From Fodinibacter sp963834965 (lineage in GTDB: Bacteria; Actinomycetota; Actinomycetes; Actinomycetales; Dermatophilaceae), in assembly GCA_963834965.1 (NCBI GenBank), contig CAWIEI010000019.1, forward strand, positions 1-64,000: 64,000 nucleotides of DNA, given 5' to 3'. Under the pieces are notes generated by a model. That model had not been told where the DNA came from and ran no database searches. It worked only from the letters and a program-made list of their open reading frames with translations. Below are positions 24,358-33,327 of this stretch, in pieces. The first letter of the stretch is position 1. Every line of letters starts with the position of its first letter. Both the position numbers and the translations under genes were made by a program.

Positions 24358-25728
24358 TCAGCGCGTCATGTTGATCAGGGTGTCCAGCGTGGCATTGATC
24401 GTGTTGATGTACTGCGCGGCCGCCGAGTAGGCGTGCTGGAATGCCACAAGGTTGGTCATCTCCTCGTCGATGCTGACTCCGGCGACACTCTCGCGAGCGT
24501 CGTCGATGCGGCCGGAGACGGCCTGCTGGGTCTCGGTGTGCTGCTGCACGGTCTGCGCCTGCACCCCGAGCCGCACCATCATGTCGCGGTACAGCGTGTC
24601 CGGCCCGGTCGCGTCGCCGGCGTGGGCGCTCATCGAGATGGCGTTGTCACCGTTGAGCACAGGGGGGCCCTGGGACGAGGCGGCGATCCCTCCCGGACCG
24701 GCGAGCACGATTTTCAGAGTCGCTGCCGTGGTGCCGGAGAACACCGGGCCACCGGCGGTGCCCGCACTGTCGAAGCCCGCGGCTTGCTGGGCGTTGACCG
24801 TCGCGGTGAGGTTGGCAGCGACGGCGTCAAGCTCGGCCATCGCACCGGGGATGGTGGCGTTCAGCGCGGTCAGCTGACCCGACAACGTGCCGTTGTCGAT
24901 GGTCACTGGCTGGCCGGTGGCCACCCAGCTGAAGCTGACCGTGCCCGATGCCGATGGGTAGCTCGTGGGGCCCACGGCCTGGATCTGCTCGCTGCGGATG
25001 CCGTTGACCAGGTTCCTGCCAGCCAGGGTCAAGTTCACCACACCGTCCTTCCCGGGTGAGGCAACGGCTCCGGTGGCCTCCGCGATGCGCAGGACGAGGA
25101 CATCGCGCTGGTCCGCGAGCTCGTTGGGCGGTTCGCCGCCGAGGGTGGCACTGCGGATGGCGCTGTTGAGGTTGGCCACCCGTGCGGTCAGCGAGTTCAC
25201 CTCGCCGACGGTGCTGTCGACCTGGTCGCGGGTGGCCGCCCACTGCTGGGTCAGCTGGTCGGCGAAGCCGTTGATCGTGCCGGCCACCGTCTTGGCCTGC
25301 TCGAGCACCAAGCCGGCGGGCCCGGCATCCCCCGGGCTGTTGGCCACGTCCTGCCAGGAGTTCCAGAAGGAGGTCATCTGGGCCTGCAGCCCGGTCTTGC
25401 TCGGCTCGCCGAAGGTGGACTCCAGGTCCGCATAGGTCCCGCTCAGGGCGCTGAGCCCGGCATACGTCGCGTGCTCCTGGTGGGCGCGCGCCTCCAGGAA
25501 ACCGTCGCGGATCCGCTGTGTGCCGGTGACCTCGACCCCACCGGCGACGGCGTCGGTGCGAGACCACATCGCCGGGACCGCGGACGCCCCGCGAGAGGTC
25601 TGCTGCACCCGCTGACGCGAGTAGCCCTCGGTGTTGACGTTGCTGACGTTCTGGCCCGTCACGTCCAGTGCCCGTTGCGCAGCGAAGAGCGCCTGCGAGC
25701 CCACGTTCAGGGCAGAGAAACCGGACAC
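24358..25728 (-). CDS. flgK: flagellar hook-filament junction protein FlgK
   Basis: 456 residues from a GTG at 25728 preceded by GAGGTGA. The N-terminal signature AQRALDVTGQNVSNVNTEGY, then SRQRVQ, and the C-terminal block DEEMTNLVAFQHAYSAAAQY, then INTINATLDTLINMTR, are intact. It is the first junction protein, exported with the help of FlgN, which is encoded at 40.8 kb. A sigma-28 promoter lies 32 bases upstream. Confidence 0.96.
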   Translation of the reverse strand: MSGFSALNVGSQALFAAQRALDVTGQNVSNVNTEGYSRQRVQQTSRGASAVPAMWSRTDAVAGGVEVTGTQRIRDGFLEARAHQEHATYAGLSALSGTYADLESTFGEPSKTGLQAQMTSFWNSWQDVANSPGDAGPAGLVLEQAKTVAGTINGFADQLTQQWAATRDQVDSTVGEVNSLTARVANLNSAIRSATLGGEPPNELADQRDVLVLRIAEATGAVASPGKDGVVNLTLAGRNLVNGIRSEQIQAVGPTSYPSASGTVSFSWVATGQPVTIDNGTLSGQLTALNATIPGAMAELDAVAANLTATVNAQQAAGFDSAGTAGGPVFSGTTAATLKIVLAGPGGIAASSQGPPVLNGDNAISMSAHAGDATGPDTLYRDMMVRLGVQAQTVQQHTETQQAVSGRIDDARESVAGVSIDEEMTNLVAFQHAYSAAAQYINTINATLDTLINMTR

Positions 25729-25759
25729 AAGATCACCTCACGACGACGACGGTTAGCGT

Positions 25760-25788
25760 CCTATCGGCAGCAGAGCAGTCGACCTGAG
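25760..25788 (-). promoter_or_regulatory. sigma-28 promoter of flgK-flgL
   Basis: On the minus strand CTCA (25785-25788), 16 bases, GCCGATAGG (25760-25768). It lies directly behind the stop codon of the small gene downstream of fliS. Confidence 0.8.
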
Positions 25789-25790
25789 GA

Positions 25791-26081
25791 TTAGGCCTGC
25801 TGATCCACGTAGGCCGAGACGGCACGGTGGGCGAATGCCGGGCGACCGGGCTGGGCCAGCTTGCTTCCGGTGTCGTCGCGCTCGGCGCGACCTCGTTCGG
25901 TCAGCGCATCCGTGCGGCTCAAGAGTTCAGCGGCCCGGCCCGCGAGGGCCTCGGGCAGCATGGGCAGGTCGGGCGGGGGGGTGAAGGCGGTGACCGCGTC
26001 GTACCGGCCGGTCTCGAGCAGCCCGGTCTGCAGGTCGACGTGTCGCTGGAGCGCATCCAGGGCGACCAGCCAGCTCGTCAT
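25791..26081 (-). CDS. small helical protein, possible FliT-like export chaperone
   Basis: 96 residues, predicted helical, with a Pro-rich kink (FTPPPDLPMLP). It overlaps the fliS stop codon by four bases and belongs to the fliD-fliS unit. In many bacteria the gene after fliS is fliT, the FliD chaperone, of similar size and fold. No diagnostic motif is visible, so FliT-like is an inference from size, helicity and position. Confidence 0.7.
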   Translation of the reverse strand: MTSWLVALDALQRHVDLQTGLLETGRYDAVTAFTPPPDLPMLPEALAGRAAELLSRTDALTERGRAERDDTGSKLAQPGRPAFAHRAVSAYVDQQA

Positions 26082-26464
26082 GACGCCCGAGTCTGCGCGT
26101 TCGCGGCCTCGTGCCAGGCCTCGCGCAGTGGTTCGACGACGTCGCGGCAGCCCGCCAGCAGGGACGCGTCCTTGGTGAGGTTGACTGCGACGAGCTGTTC
26201 GGTCAGCCAGGTGTAGAGGTTCAACAGGCCCGGACCGCCCGACCAGACCTGGACGTCCAGGCTGTAGGACAGCTCGCTGACGATGTCCTGCGCGTGCCGC
26301 AAGGCCAGGTGAGCAGACTCCGGGTTGGCTGTCGAGATGGCGAACTCCGCGTCGTCGAGATCGCGGGCGAGCCGGTCGTAGAGCATCGTGACCAGCCGGA
26401 CCGGCGAGGCTGTGGTGACAGACTCGCGCGCGTAGCGGCTGCGGAGCTGGGCTGTGGTGGTCAT
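26078..26464 (-). CDS. fliS: flagellin export chaperone FliS
   Basis: 128 residues. The family core RYARESVTTASPVRLVTMLY, then DRLARDLDDAE, is clear, with the conserved LY in helix 2. FliS binds the flagellin C-terminus and prevents early polymerisation. It lies immediately downstream of fliD, the common order. Confidence 0.95.
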   Translation of the reverse strand: MTTTAQLRSRYARESVTTASPVRLVTMLYDRLARDLDDAEFAISTANPESAHLALRHAQDIVSELSYSLDVQVWSGGPGLLNLYTWLTEQLVAVNLTKDASLLAGCRDVVEPLREAWHEAANAQTRAS

Positions 26465-26477
26465 GGTTCTCTCCCGG

Positions 26478-28385
26478 TCACTTCGTGCCTGAGTAGTTGA
26501 AGGTGGTCAGGGAATTGAGCTGGCCGGCCAGCCATTCGCTCTGGGTCTTGAGGTTGCCGAGCATGACCTCGAGCGCGGCGTACTGCCTCTTCAAGGCATC
26601 CTGACGCAGGGTCATCTTCTCCTCGAAGGCGGTGATCTGCTTGACGTACCCGGCCCCGCTGTCCTTCTCATCGGTGATCCGCGTGGTCAGGTAGCCGCTC
26701 GTCGGGCTGGATGCCTCGGTGGCCACGTCAGCGAGCTGCTGGGACATCGCGGTCATGGTGGCGGTCACGGTCGTCGGATCCTTCGCGTACGCCGCGAGGA
26801 ACACCGCCTTGTCAAAGGTGATGGCCCCGTCGCGGGCGACGGACACGCCACTGAGCGACGGGGTGCTGGACGATGTCCCGATGACCGCATCGGTGATCTG
26901 GGCACGGAGGTCCCGGCCCATGCCGTCGCCCACCAGCACCCCCCCGGTCTTGTTGACGAGGTCGTAGGTGCTGTTCTTGTCGATGAACGAGAGCACCGAG
27001 TTGGCCTGGGCCACCATCTCCGCCATCTTGTCGGCCATGCCGTTGCTGTCGCTCACCACGTTGATGGTGACCGGGCTGGCGGGATCCTGCTTCAACGCCG
27101 TGATGGTGACGCCCGGGAGCAGTCCGGTCACTGACGTGGTGGACGAGGTGACGTCGAATGCCGCGGCGCCGGTGCCGAGGTGCAGCACGGTGTCTGCGCC
27201 GGGAGTCAGCTGCTGCATGTCGCCGAGCGCGGACAGCCCCGCTGAGAACGCGCCGCCGCCCATGACGATGCCTGAAGCGGAGCCGGTGGTCGTGGACGTC
27301 AGCATGAGCCGGTAGGCGCCGTCGGCCACCTGGACCGCTGCGGCGCTGACCCCCGTACCCGGTCCGTTCAGCGCCTGGACGACGTTCGCGAGGGAGGCAT
27401 TCGCGGCAACGACGGTCGTCGTGGCAACCCCTTTACGCAGACCACCGGCGAGGGTGATGTCCACGGAGTCGTTGGTCCCAACGCCATTCAGAGTCTGCGG
27501 CTCGCCGGCCTCGGCGGTGGAGACCGTGTTGGCGACGCCGTCGAGCTCGATGATCCCGTCGATGCCATGGCTGAGCGTCGTGATGTCGGTGAGGCCCAGA
27601 GTGGTGTTGGCCTCGGCGATCTGGAGGGTGGCCGCGGATCCCTCACGACCCCCGACGCCGGTGAGCTGCAGCCGTCCGGACGTGTCGACGCTGCCGTTCA
27701 GCGCGCCGCCCGAGGCGCGCGCGATCTCGGCAGCGAGCTGGACGGGGCTGTATTTGCCCGGGTTCAGGGTGAGGGTGGTGGCCATGCTCGAGCCGTCACG
27801 GTAGAACTTGATCGTGTTGTTGGAGCCGTCGATCGTGACGGCGGGGGGCATCGCAGCGAGGCTTGACACGGCGGTACCGGTCATCGTGGCACCTGCGGAG
27901 GACTGGGTGACCTCGACCTTGTGCGCGCCGGCGCTCAGGGTCGCGCCTGCGTCAAGGGAGGTCAGGCCCAACCGGCTCGCGCCCTGGCTCACCGAGAACG
28001 TGTCAGCGGTGATCGGGGCGGTCAGGGAGCCAACGGTGCCGGTGGACACCAGGACGTTGGCGGCGGCGACGCTGGTCACGGTGAAGCTGGCGCTGCCGGG
28101 CAGTGCCGCCGGGCCCGACAGGGCGGAGGCCAGGCTGCTGTTCGAGGAGGTGGCCGTCGTGCTGGTCCAGGCCGACGCCTTGGTGATGGTGTCGGGCACG
28201 AACCCCTTGGCCGCGGTCAGCATGCTGGTGACCAGGCTGTTGAGGGACTGCAGGGTGCTGACCATGCGCTGGCTGGTGCTCTGCTGGTCGAGGATCTGCT
28301 GCTTGGGCAGCCGTTCGATCGCCATCAGCTGCGAGATGATCGTCGTGGTGTCCAGGCCCGAGATCAGCCCGTCGACGGCTGCCAT
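26478..28385 (-). CDS. fliD: flagellar filament cap protein FliD
   Basis: 635 residues. N-terminal ISGLDTTTIISQLMAIERLP, then KQQILDQQSTSQRMVSTLQS, and C-terminal QITAFEEKMTLRQDALKRQY, then AALEVMLGNLKTQSEWLAGQ, are hallmark FliD ends. The centre is a variable surface-exposed Ala/Thr/Gly region, longer than in enterobacteria. It caps the filament and inserts flagellin subunits. It starts after the fliC terminator; no clear sigma-28 promoter lies directly upstream, so partial read-through from fliC is likely. Confidence 0.95.
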   Translation of the reverse strand: MAAVDGLISGLDTTTIISQLMAIERLPKQQILDQQSTSQRMVSTLQSLNSLVTSMLTAAKGFVPDTITKASAWTSTTATSSNSSLASALSGPAALPGSASFTVTSVAAANVLVSTGTVGSLTAPITADTFSVSQGASRLGLTSLDAGATLSAGAHKVEVTQSSAGATMTGTAVSSLAAMPPAVTIDGSNNTIKFYRDGSSMATTLTLNPGKYSPVQLAAEIARASGGALNGSVDTSGRLQLTGVGGREGSAATLQIAEANTTLGLTDITTLSHGIDGIIELDGVANTVSTAEAGEPQTLNGVGTNDSVDITLAGGLRKGVATTTVVAANASLANVVQALNGPGTGVSAAAVQVADGAYRLMLTSTTTGSASGIVMGGGAFSAGLSALGDMQQLTPGADTVLHLGTGAAAFDVTSSTTSVTGLLPGVTITALKQDPASPVTINVVSDSNGMADKMAEMVAQANSVLSFIDKNSTYDLVNKTGGVLVGDGMGRDLRAQITDAVIGTSSSTPSLSGVSVARDGAITFDKAVFLAAYAKDPTTVTATMTAMSQQLADVATEASSPTSGYLTTRITDEKDSGAGYVKQITAFEEKMTLRQDALKRQYAALEVMLGNLKTQSEWLAGQLNSLTTFNYSGTK

Positions 28386-28434
28386 AGCCGATCTCCTTCC
28401 CTTACCCGAGGCCTTGCGTGCGGTTGTCGCCCTC

Positions 28435-28461
28435 GGGGCGGACCGGTGTGAGGTCCGCCCC
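28435..28461 (-). terminator. stem-loop between fliC and fliD
   Basis: Perfect 10-bp inverted repeat, arms 28435-28444 and 28452-28461, with a 7-base loop, 30 bases after the flagellin stop codon. GC-rich with no T-run. It is probably an attenuator giving much more fliC than fliD message. Confidence 0.8.
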
Positions 28462-28490
28462 GGGGACGATCAGATCAAGCCGGCTCAGGA

Positions 28491-29554
28491 TCAGCCGAGC
28501 AGCTTGAGCACCGACTGCGGTGCCGAGTTGGCCTGAGCCAGCATCGAGACGCCGGCCTGAGACAGGATCTGGCTGCGGGTGAAGGAGGTCATCTCCTTGG
28601 CCATGTCGGTGTCGCGGATCCGGGACTCTGCAGCGGTGGTGTTCTCCGCCGCGACATTCAGGCTGTTCACGGTGTGCTGGAGACGGTTCTGAATGGCGCC
28701 CAGGTCGGCGCGCATTCCGGAGATCTTGTCGATGGCCGCGTCGATAGTGACGTGACGGAGCCCGACGCCTTCGCCTGGGTGCTGACGTCGACCCCGTTGG
28801 TCACGGAGAAGGACCCCGTGCCGCCCGAGACTGCCGACTTGTCGAACACGACCACACCAGCGCCGTTGCCGGCGTTGAAGGTCACGGTTCCGATGTTTGC
28901 GGCCTCGGTGTACGCACCGACGACGCCTCCAGCGGAGTCGACCACGTCGTTGTTGGCCTTGATGGTGAAGTTCCCCGTGGGGGTGGTGACGCCGACGCTG
29001 GTGGCCACCGCGCCGCTGGCGGACGTCGCCTTGAGGCCGGCGTCGAGGCCCAGGGAGGTGAGGTCCGTGCCACCGATGCTCACGGCGATCTCCTGACCGG
29101 CGTTGGCGCCGATCTGGAACTTGCCGGCGAAGGTGCCTGTCAGCAGGTCCTTGCCGTTGAACTGCGTCGCGGTCGACAGGCGGCCGAGCTCGGTGCTGAG
29201 CGCCGCGACCTCCTTCTGGATCTGCGTGCGGTCCGCGTCGCTGTTCGTGTCGTTGGCGGCCTGGACGGAGAGCTGACGCATCCTCTGCAGGATGGAGTGG
29301 CTCTCGTTCAGCGCACCTTCAGCGGTCTGGATGAGGCTGATGCCGTCCTGCGCGTTGGCCGTGGCCTGGTTGAGGCCGTTCGCCTGCGCCCGCAGCTTCT
29401 CCGAGATGGCCAGACCGGCGGCGTCGTCAGCAGCGCGGTTGATCCGCAGTCCTGAGGACAGCCGCTCCAAGCTGGTCGACATGGTGCCCTGGGTGCTGGA
29501 CAGGTTGCGGTAGGCGTTCATTGCCGCGACGTTGGTGTTGATCTGAAGACCCAT
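28491..29554 (-). CDS. fliC: flagellin, reading frame split by a -1 frameshift
   Basis: Start ATG at 29554 (MGLQINTNVAAMNAYRNLSS) with the strong site AAGGAGGAAA. The N-terminal D0/D1 domain (SSGLRINRAADDAAGLAISE) is perfect. The frame then runs as far as KASGSVTSL near 28750 and leaves the flagellin frame. The remainder, from IDAAIDKISGMRADLGAIQN to the normal C-terminal D0 helix ending SAPQSVLKLLG, continues in another frame to 28491. One base is missing (or two extra) at about 28746-28750. The combined length would be ~354 residues. It is the only flagellin in the window. It could be an assembly or sequencing error or a true inactivation; no slippery run is present. Confidence 0.93.
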
Positions 29555-29560
29555 GATATT

Positions 29561-29626
29561 TCCTCCTTGGATGGGGTCCTGAGGAGTCCATCCGTGGGCT
29601 CCTCGTATCGACACACCTGGTGTCGA
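29561..29626 (-). promoter_or_regulatory. fliC leader: stabilising hairpin plus CsrA-like sites
   Basis: Reading the mRNA (minus strand): a 7-bp hairpin TCGACAC-CAGGT-GTGTCGA at 29626-29608 right at the expected 5' end; then a stem-loop at 29602-29583 whose inner part is CCA-CGGA-TGG with GGA in the loop; then the ribosome-binding site AAGGAGGA (29568-29561), also a GGA site. A hairpin site plus a site over the Shine-Dalgarno sequence mirrors the known Bacillus hag leader bound by CsrA. Confidence 0.5.
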
Positions 29627-29633
29627 CAGGCTT

Positions 29634-29662
29634 CTTATCGGCTGGCGCTCAGTGGACCTGAG
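29634..29662 (-). promoter_or_regulatory. sigma-28 promoter of fliC, inside the 3' end of fliA
   Basis: On the minus strand CTCA (29659-29662), 16 bases, GCCGATAAG (29634-29642). This is the only site here with the full enterobacterial FliA -10, GCCGATAA. The TAA stop codon of fliA is part of the -10 element, so the promoter lies entirely within or at the end of the fliA coding sequence. Confidence 0.88.
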
Positions 29663-30594
29663 AACTCCTGCGGACTTCTTTGTCTGAGCGGGACAGTGTC
29701 ACCGGCCAGGCTTGCGCGCTGGGCAGCACCGGCGGCAGCCACGACCGCGGGCAGGCTCAGCCGGGCGATGTACGACGAGCGGCCGGCGATGGTGGCATAG
29801 AAGGCCTCGCGGCGCCCGGCCGCAACCCCCAGCGTCGGCTTCGGCAGCATCTCGGGGGCGAGCTGGGAGTTCATCCCGTCGCGCAACATCTTCAGCGCCT
29901 CGGCGCGAAGCTGCGAGATCCTCGACTCCGTGACGCCGAGCTCCTCGGCAAGCTCGCGCATCGGCCGGTCGTCGAAGAAGCAACCCAGGACGACCTTCTG
30001 CAGACGCTCGGGCAGGGAGCCGACGGCGTCACGCAGGTAGGCCCGGCGCTCACGCTCCACGATGACAGCCTCGGGTGTCTTGGAGGTCGCGGGCAGGACC
30101 GAGTCAGCGCCTGAGTCTGGGCCCAGGTGGTCGAGGCGAAGGACCACCGACTGGTGCAGGTCAGCCTCGATGCGCGCGAGCTCGTCGCGGCTGACCCCCA
30201 TCTCGCGAGCAAGCTCGGTGGAGCTCGGTGTCCGGCCCAGGCGAGCGGCAAGTGACTCGTGGGCGGCGTTCCTGGCGCGGACCCGGGCCCGCAGCGACCG
30301 GGTGGCCCAGTCAGCCGAACGCAGCTCGTCGAGCAGGGCCCCCTTGATCCGCCGCGCCGCGAACCGAGCGAACGGGACACCGAACGCCGGGTCGTAGGAG
30401 CGGGCGGCGTCGAACAGGGCGCTCATGCCGGCCGAGATGAGGTCATCTGTGTGGACGTGCCCCGGCAGACGCATGCTGATCGACCGCACCTCGTGGTGCA
30501 CGACCGCCATGTGGGTCCTGCACAACTCGTCAACCGTGGCATTTTCTTCTGAATCAGCCCCGGGTGTGGATTGAGTCGCAGCGAGAGTGGTCAC
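29635..30594 (-). CDS. fliA: RNA polymerase sigma factor FliA (sigma-28)
   Basis: 319 residues from a GTG at 30594. Region 2 (VHTDDLISAGMSALFDAARSYDP, then FARFAARRIKGALLDELRSADW) and region 4 (RELAEELGVTESRISQLRAE, the helix-turn-helix) are typical of FliA. An unusual C-terminal extension of about 70 residues after region 4 (TLGVAAGRREAFYATIAGRS onward) is not part of the family core. It should read the CTCA-N16-GCCGAT promoters in this window. No anti-sigma FlgM gene is visible. The start is uncertain because no good ribosome-binding site is present; an internal ATG at 30510 would remove conserved region 1.2 residues. Confidence 0.95.
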   Translation of the reverse strand: MTTLAATQSTPGADSEENATVDELCRTHMAVVHHEVRSISMRLPGHVHTDDLISAGMSALFDAARSYDPAFGVPFARFAARRIKGALLDELRSADWATRSLRARVRARNAAHESLAARLGRTPSSTELAREMGVSRDELARIEADLHQSVVLRLDHLGPDSGADSVLPATSKTPEAVIVERERRAYLRDAVGSLPERLQKVVLGCFFDDRPMRELAEELGVTESRISQLRAEALKMLRDGMNSQLAPEMLPKPTLGVAAGRREAFYATIAGRSSYIARLSLPAVVAAAGAAQRASLAGDTVPLRQRSPQEFSGPLSASR

Positions 30595-30880
30595 GGGCCC
30601 GAAATTAGGTGACGGCGCAAGGGTTCCGTGCGGTGTTGCAGAGCGGCCATTCAGGCAGCTCTCAGAACCGGTCGGCGTCGTGCATACACCGTGTGTCGGC
30701 CGGAGGAAGGGTGGCCGATCGGGGGCTGGAACCGGCCAAAAGGACTAGTTCCTGTGTCAGCCATATGTCGGCGGCAGTCGACTCCGCTGGCCGGCGCGCT
30801 CAGATCGGGCGGCGGCCGGCCGATAGGCGAAGCAGTCGTACGGTCAACGGTTCGTCCAGGGGTAGCAGAGGAGATCATCA
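30595..30880. other. divergent fliA/cheA intergenic region
   Basis: 286 bases without a gene. It holds the sigma-28 promoter of cheA near the right side and must hold the fliA promoter, which I could not identify. A near-palindrome AGGACTAGTTCCT lies at 30741-30753 and could be an operator for the flagellar master control of fliA; that is speculation. Confidence 0.5.
30799..30827 (+). promoter_or_regulatory. sigma-28 promoter of cheA
   Basis: CTCA (30799-30802), 16 bases, GCCGATAGG (30819-30827), with cheA starting 53 bases downstream after GAGGAG. It has the same spacing and sequence as the flagellar promoters on the other strand. Confidence 0.82.
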
Positions 30881-33319
30881 ATGGAGTTCATGGACGAGAT
30901 CGTCGCCGAGTTCCTGGTCGAGAGTCACGAGAACCTCGACCAGCTCGACCAGGACCTGGTGGCGCTGGAGCGCGACCCGGGATCCCGCGAGCTCCTTTCG
31001 AGCATCTTCCGGACGGTCCACACGATCAAGGGCACCTGCGGCTTCCTGGCTTTCGGGACCCTCGAGTCGGTCACGCACGTGGGTGAGAGCCTCCTGTCGC
31101 GACTGCGGGACGGCGAGATGACGCTGAGTGCGCCGGTCACTACGGTCCTGCTGGAGATGGTCGACGCCGTACGGGCGCTGCTCCGCTGCATCGAGCAGAC
31201 CGGCACGGAGGGCGAGGACGACTACCACGAGCTCGTCGGACGGCTTCAGGCGGTGCTCGACGGTGCCCTGGCGGACGCCCAGGACCAGCTGGCTGACGCC
31301 CCAGGTAGCGACCTCCCCGAGGTCACGGACGGCGACGTCCCTGTCGCGCGCGAACAGCCTGTCGCCGACGCACCCGAGCAGCCCGCCGAGCTCCACGATG
31401 CTCCTGCCGAGCTGCACGATGCGCCTGTCGAGCCCCACGATGTTCCAGCCCAGACCGCTGACCAGGCTTGCCCGGAAAACCTGACCGACCCGATCATCGG
31501 CGACCTCCTCGCGGAGCACGGGATCGGTCCGGACGACCTGACCCTCGCGCTGGCCGAGCAGGAGGTCGGTGACCCGCGACCCCTGGGCGAGATCCTGGTC
31601 GACCACGTCGCAGTCGTCCACGAGGAGCTCCCGGACGTGCACACACCACCGTCAGGGGCCCGCCGATCGGTGGCTGACAGCAGCATCCGGGTCGACGTGG
31701 ACCTGCTCGACGCTTTGATGAACCTCGTGGGTGAGCTGGTCCTGACCCGCAACCAGCTGCTCCAGCGGTCGGCGACCCGTCAGGACCCCGAGCTGCAGCG
31801 GACCGCGCAACGGCTCAACCTGATCGCCGGAGAGCTGCAGGAAGGGGTCATGAAGACCCGGATGCAGCCCATCGACAACGTCTGGAGCAAGCTTCCCAGG
31901 GTCGTCCGCGACCTCTGCCTGACCCTCGGCAAGTCGGTGCGGGTCGACATGGAAGGCCGCGACACCGAGCTGGACAAGACCATCCTGGAGGCGGTCAAGG
32001 ACCCGCTGACGCATCTGGTCCGCAACTCGGTCGACCACGGGATCGAAGATCCCTCATGCCGGATCGCGGCCGGCAAGCCCGCGGAGGGGCGCCTGCTGCT
32101 GCGAGCCTTCCACGAGGGCGGCCAGGTCAACATCGAGATCACCGACGACGGCGCCGGCCTGGACCCGGTCAAGCTGCGCGACAAGGCCGTGTCCCAGGGG
32201 ATGCTGACCCGCGAGGCCGCCGACCAGCTCGGTGACCGTGAGACGCTGCGCCTCATCCTGACGCCCGGGTTCTCGACCGCCGCGGTCGTGACCAACGTGT
32301 CGGGCCGCGGGGTCGGCATGGACGTGGTCAAGACCAACATCGAGAAGATCGGTGGGGCCATCGACATCGTCAGCGTCCTCGGTCAGGGCACCACGGTGAG
32401 GATCAAGATCCCGCTGACGCTGGCGATCATCCCCGCACTCGTGATCAGTGCGGTCGGCAACCTCTATGCCATCCCCCAGGTCAACCTGCTCGAGCTGGTC
32501 CGCCTGGAGCGGGAGCAGGTGCTGACCCGGATCGAGACGATCCAGGGCACGCCGGTCATCCGGCTGCGAGGGGCGCTGCTGCCGCTGGTCGACCTGCGCG
32601 AACGGCTGGGCGCGCCGCAGGAGGACCACGAGACGACGTTCATCGTCGTCCTGCAGGCCGACGGGCGGCAGTTCGGCCTGGTGGTCGACGACATCAAGGA
32701 CACCGAGGAGATCGTGGTCAAGCCGCTCGGCAAGCAGCTGCGCGGTGTCCCGCTCTACGCGGGCGCCACCATCATGGGCGACGGCCGGGTCGCACTGATC
32801 CTGGACGCCACGGCGCTGGCCAAACAGGCCGGCATGGTCAGCGACTCCTCCCACTCGAGCACGAGCTCCGACCACGCCGCTGACGTCGAGCGGAAGGCTC
32901 TGCTGGTTCTCGGGCTCTCGGACGGCCGCCGGGTCGCGCTCCCGCTGAGCGCGGTCGACCGCCTCGAACAGTTCCCGATGGACCGCATCGAACGAGTCGG
33001 AGGACACGAGGTCGTGCAGTATCGCGGCGAGATCCTCCCACTCGTACGCCTGGACCGCGCGCTTCAGTCCTTCGGCGACCAGGCGGACGCGGATCCGGTC
33101 CAGGTGGTCGTCTGCCAGCACCGCGGCCGGATGGTCGGATTCGTGGTCGCCCAGATCCACGACATCGTCGAGGACGAGCTTGCCATCCGGACCCACCTGG
33201 ACACCGGGGGCCACCAGGGGTCGGCCGTCGTCAGCAAGCACGTCACCGAGCTGGTCGACGTCGATCGTGCCATTTCCACCATCGACCCGGAGCTGCTCGC
33301 TCCGGTAGCCGTGAGCTGA
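30881..33319 (+). CDS. cheA: chemotaxis histidine kinase CheA with a second CheW domain
   Basis: 812 residues, longer than the usual ~650-700. Hpt domain with phospho-acceptor His47 (FRTVHTIKGTCGFL); acidic linker with repeats of (A/V)ELHDAP around residues 165-190; dimerisation domain (LDALMNLVGELVLTRNQLLQ); HATPase with N box HLVRNSVDHGIE, ITDDGAGLDP and VSGRGVGMDVVKTNI; CheW-like domain from ~515; then an additional CheW-like domain at ~670-805 (LPLSAVDRLEQFPMDRIERV, then VQYRGEILPLVRLDRALQSF). The extra domain suggests altered array architecture. It is followed after 8 bases by cheW. Confidence 0.95.
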   Translation: MEFMDEIVAEFLVESHENLDQLDQDLVALERDPGSRELLSSIFRTVHTIKGTCGFLAFGTLESVTHVGESLLSRLRDGEMTLSAPVTTVLLEMVDAVRALLRCIEQTGTEGEDDYHELVGRLQAVLDGALADAQDQLADAPGSDLPEVTDGDVPVAREQPVADAPEQPAELHDAPAELHDAPVEPHDVPAQTADQACPENLTDPIIGDLLAEHGIGPDDLTLALAEQEVGDPRPLGEILVDHVAVVHEELPDVHTPPSGARRSVADSSIRVDVDLLDALMNLVGELVLTRNQLLQRSATRQDPELQRTAQRLNLIAGELQEGVMKTRMQPIDNVWSKLPRVVRDLCLTLGKSVRVDMEGRDTELDKTILEAVKDPLTHLVRNSVDHGIEDPSCRIAAGKPAEGRLLLRAFHEGGQVNIEITDDGAGLDPVKLRDKAVSQGMLTREAADQLGDRETLRLILTPGFSTAAVVTNVSGRGVGMDVVKTNIEKIGGAIDIVSVLGQGTTVRIKIPLTLAIIPALVISAVGNLYAIPQVNLLELVRLEREQVLTRIETIQGTPVIRLRGALLPLVDLRERLGAPQEDHETTFIVVLQADGRQFGLVVDDIKDTEEIVVKPLGKQLRGVPLYAGATIMGDGRVALILDATALAKQAGMVSDSSHSSTSSDHAADVERKALLVLGLSDGRRVALPLSAVDRLEQFPMDRIERVGGHEVVQYRGEILPLVRLDRALQSFGDQADADPVQVVVCQHRGRMVGFVVAQIHDIVEDELAIRTHLDTGGHQGSAVVSKHVTELVDVDRAISTIDPELLAPVAVS

Positions 33320-33327
33320 GGAGAGCC

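Noticed and set aside
28740..28755. Programmed ribosomal frameshifting in fliC
   Set aside because: No slippery heptamer, stalling codon pair or following pseudoknot is visible. An indel or assembly error is simpler.
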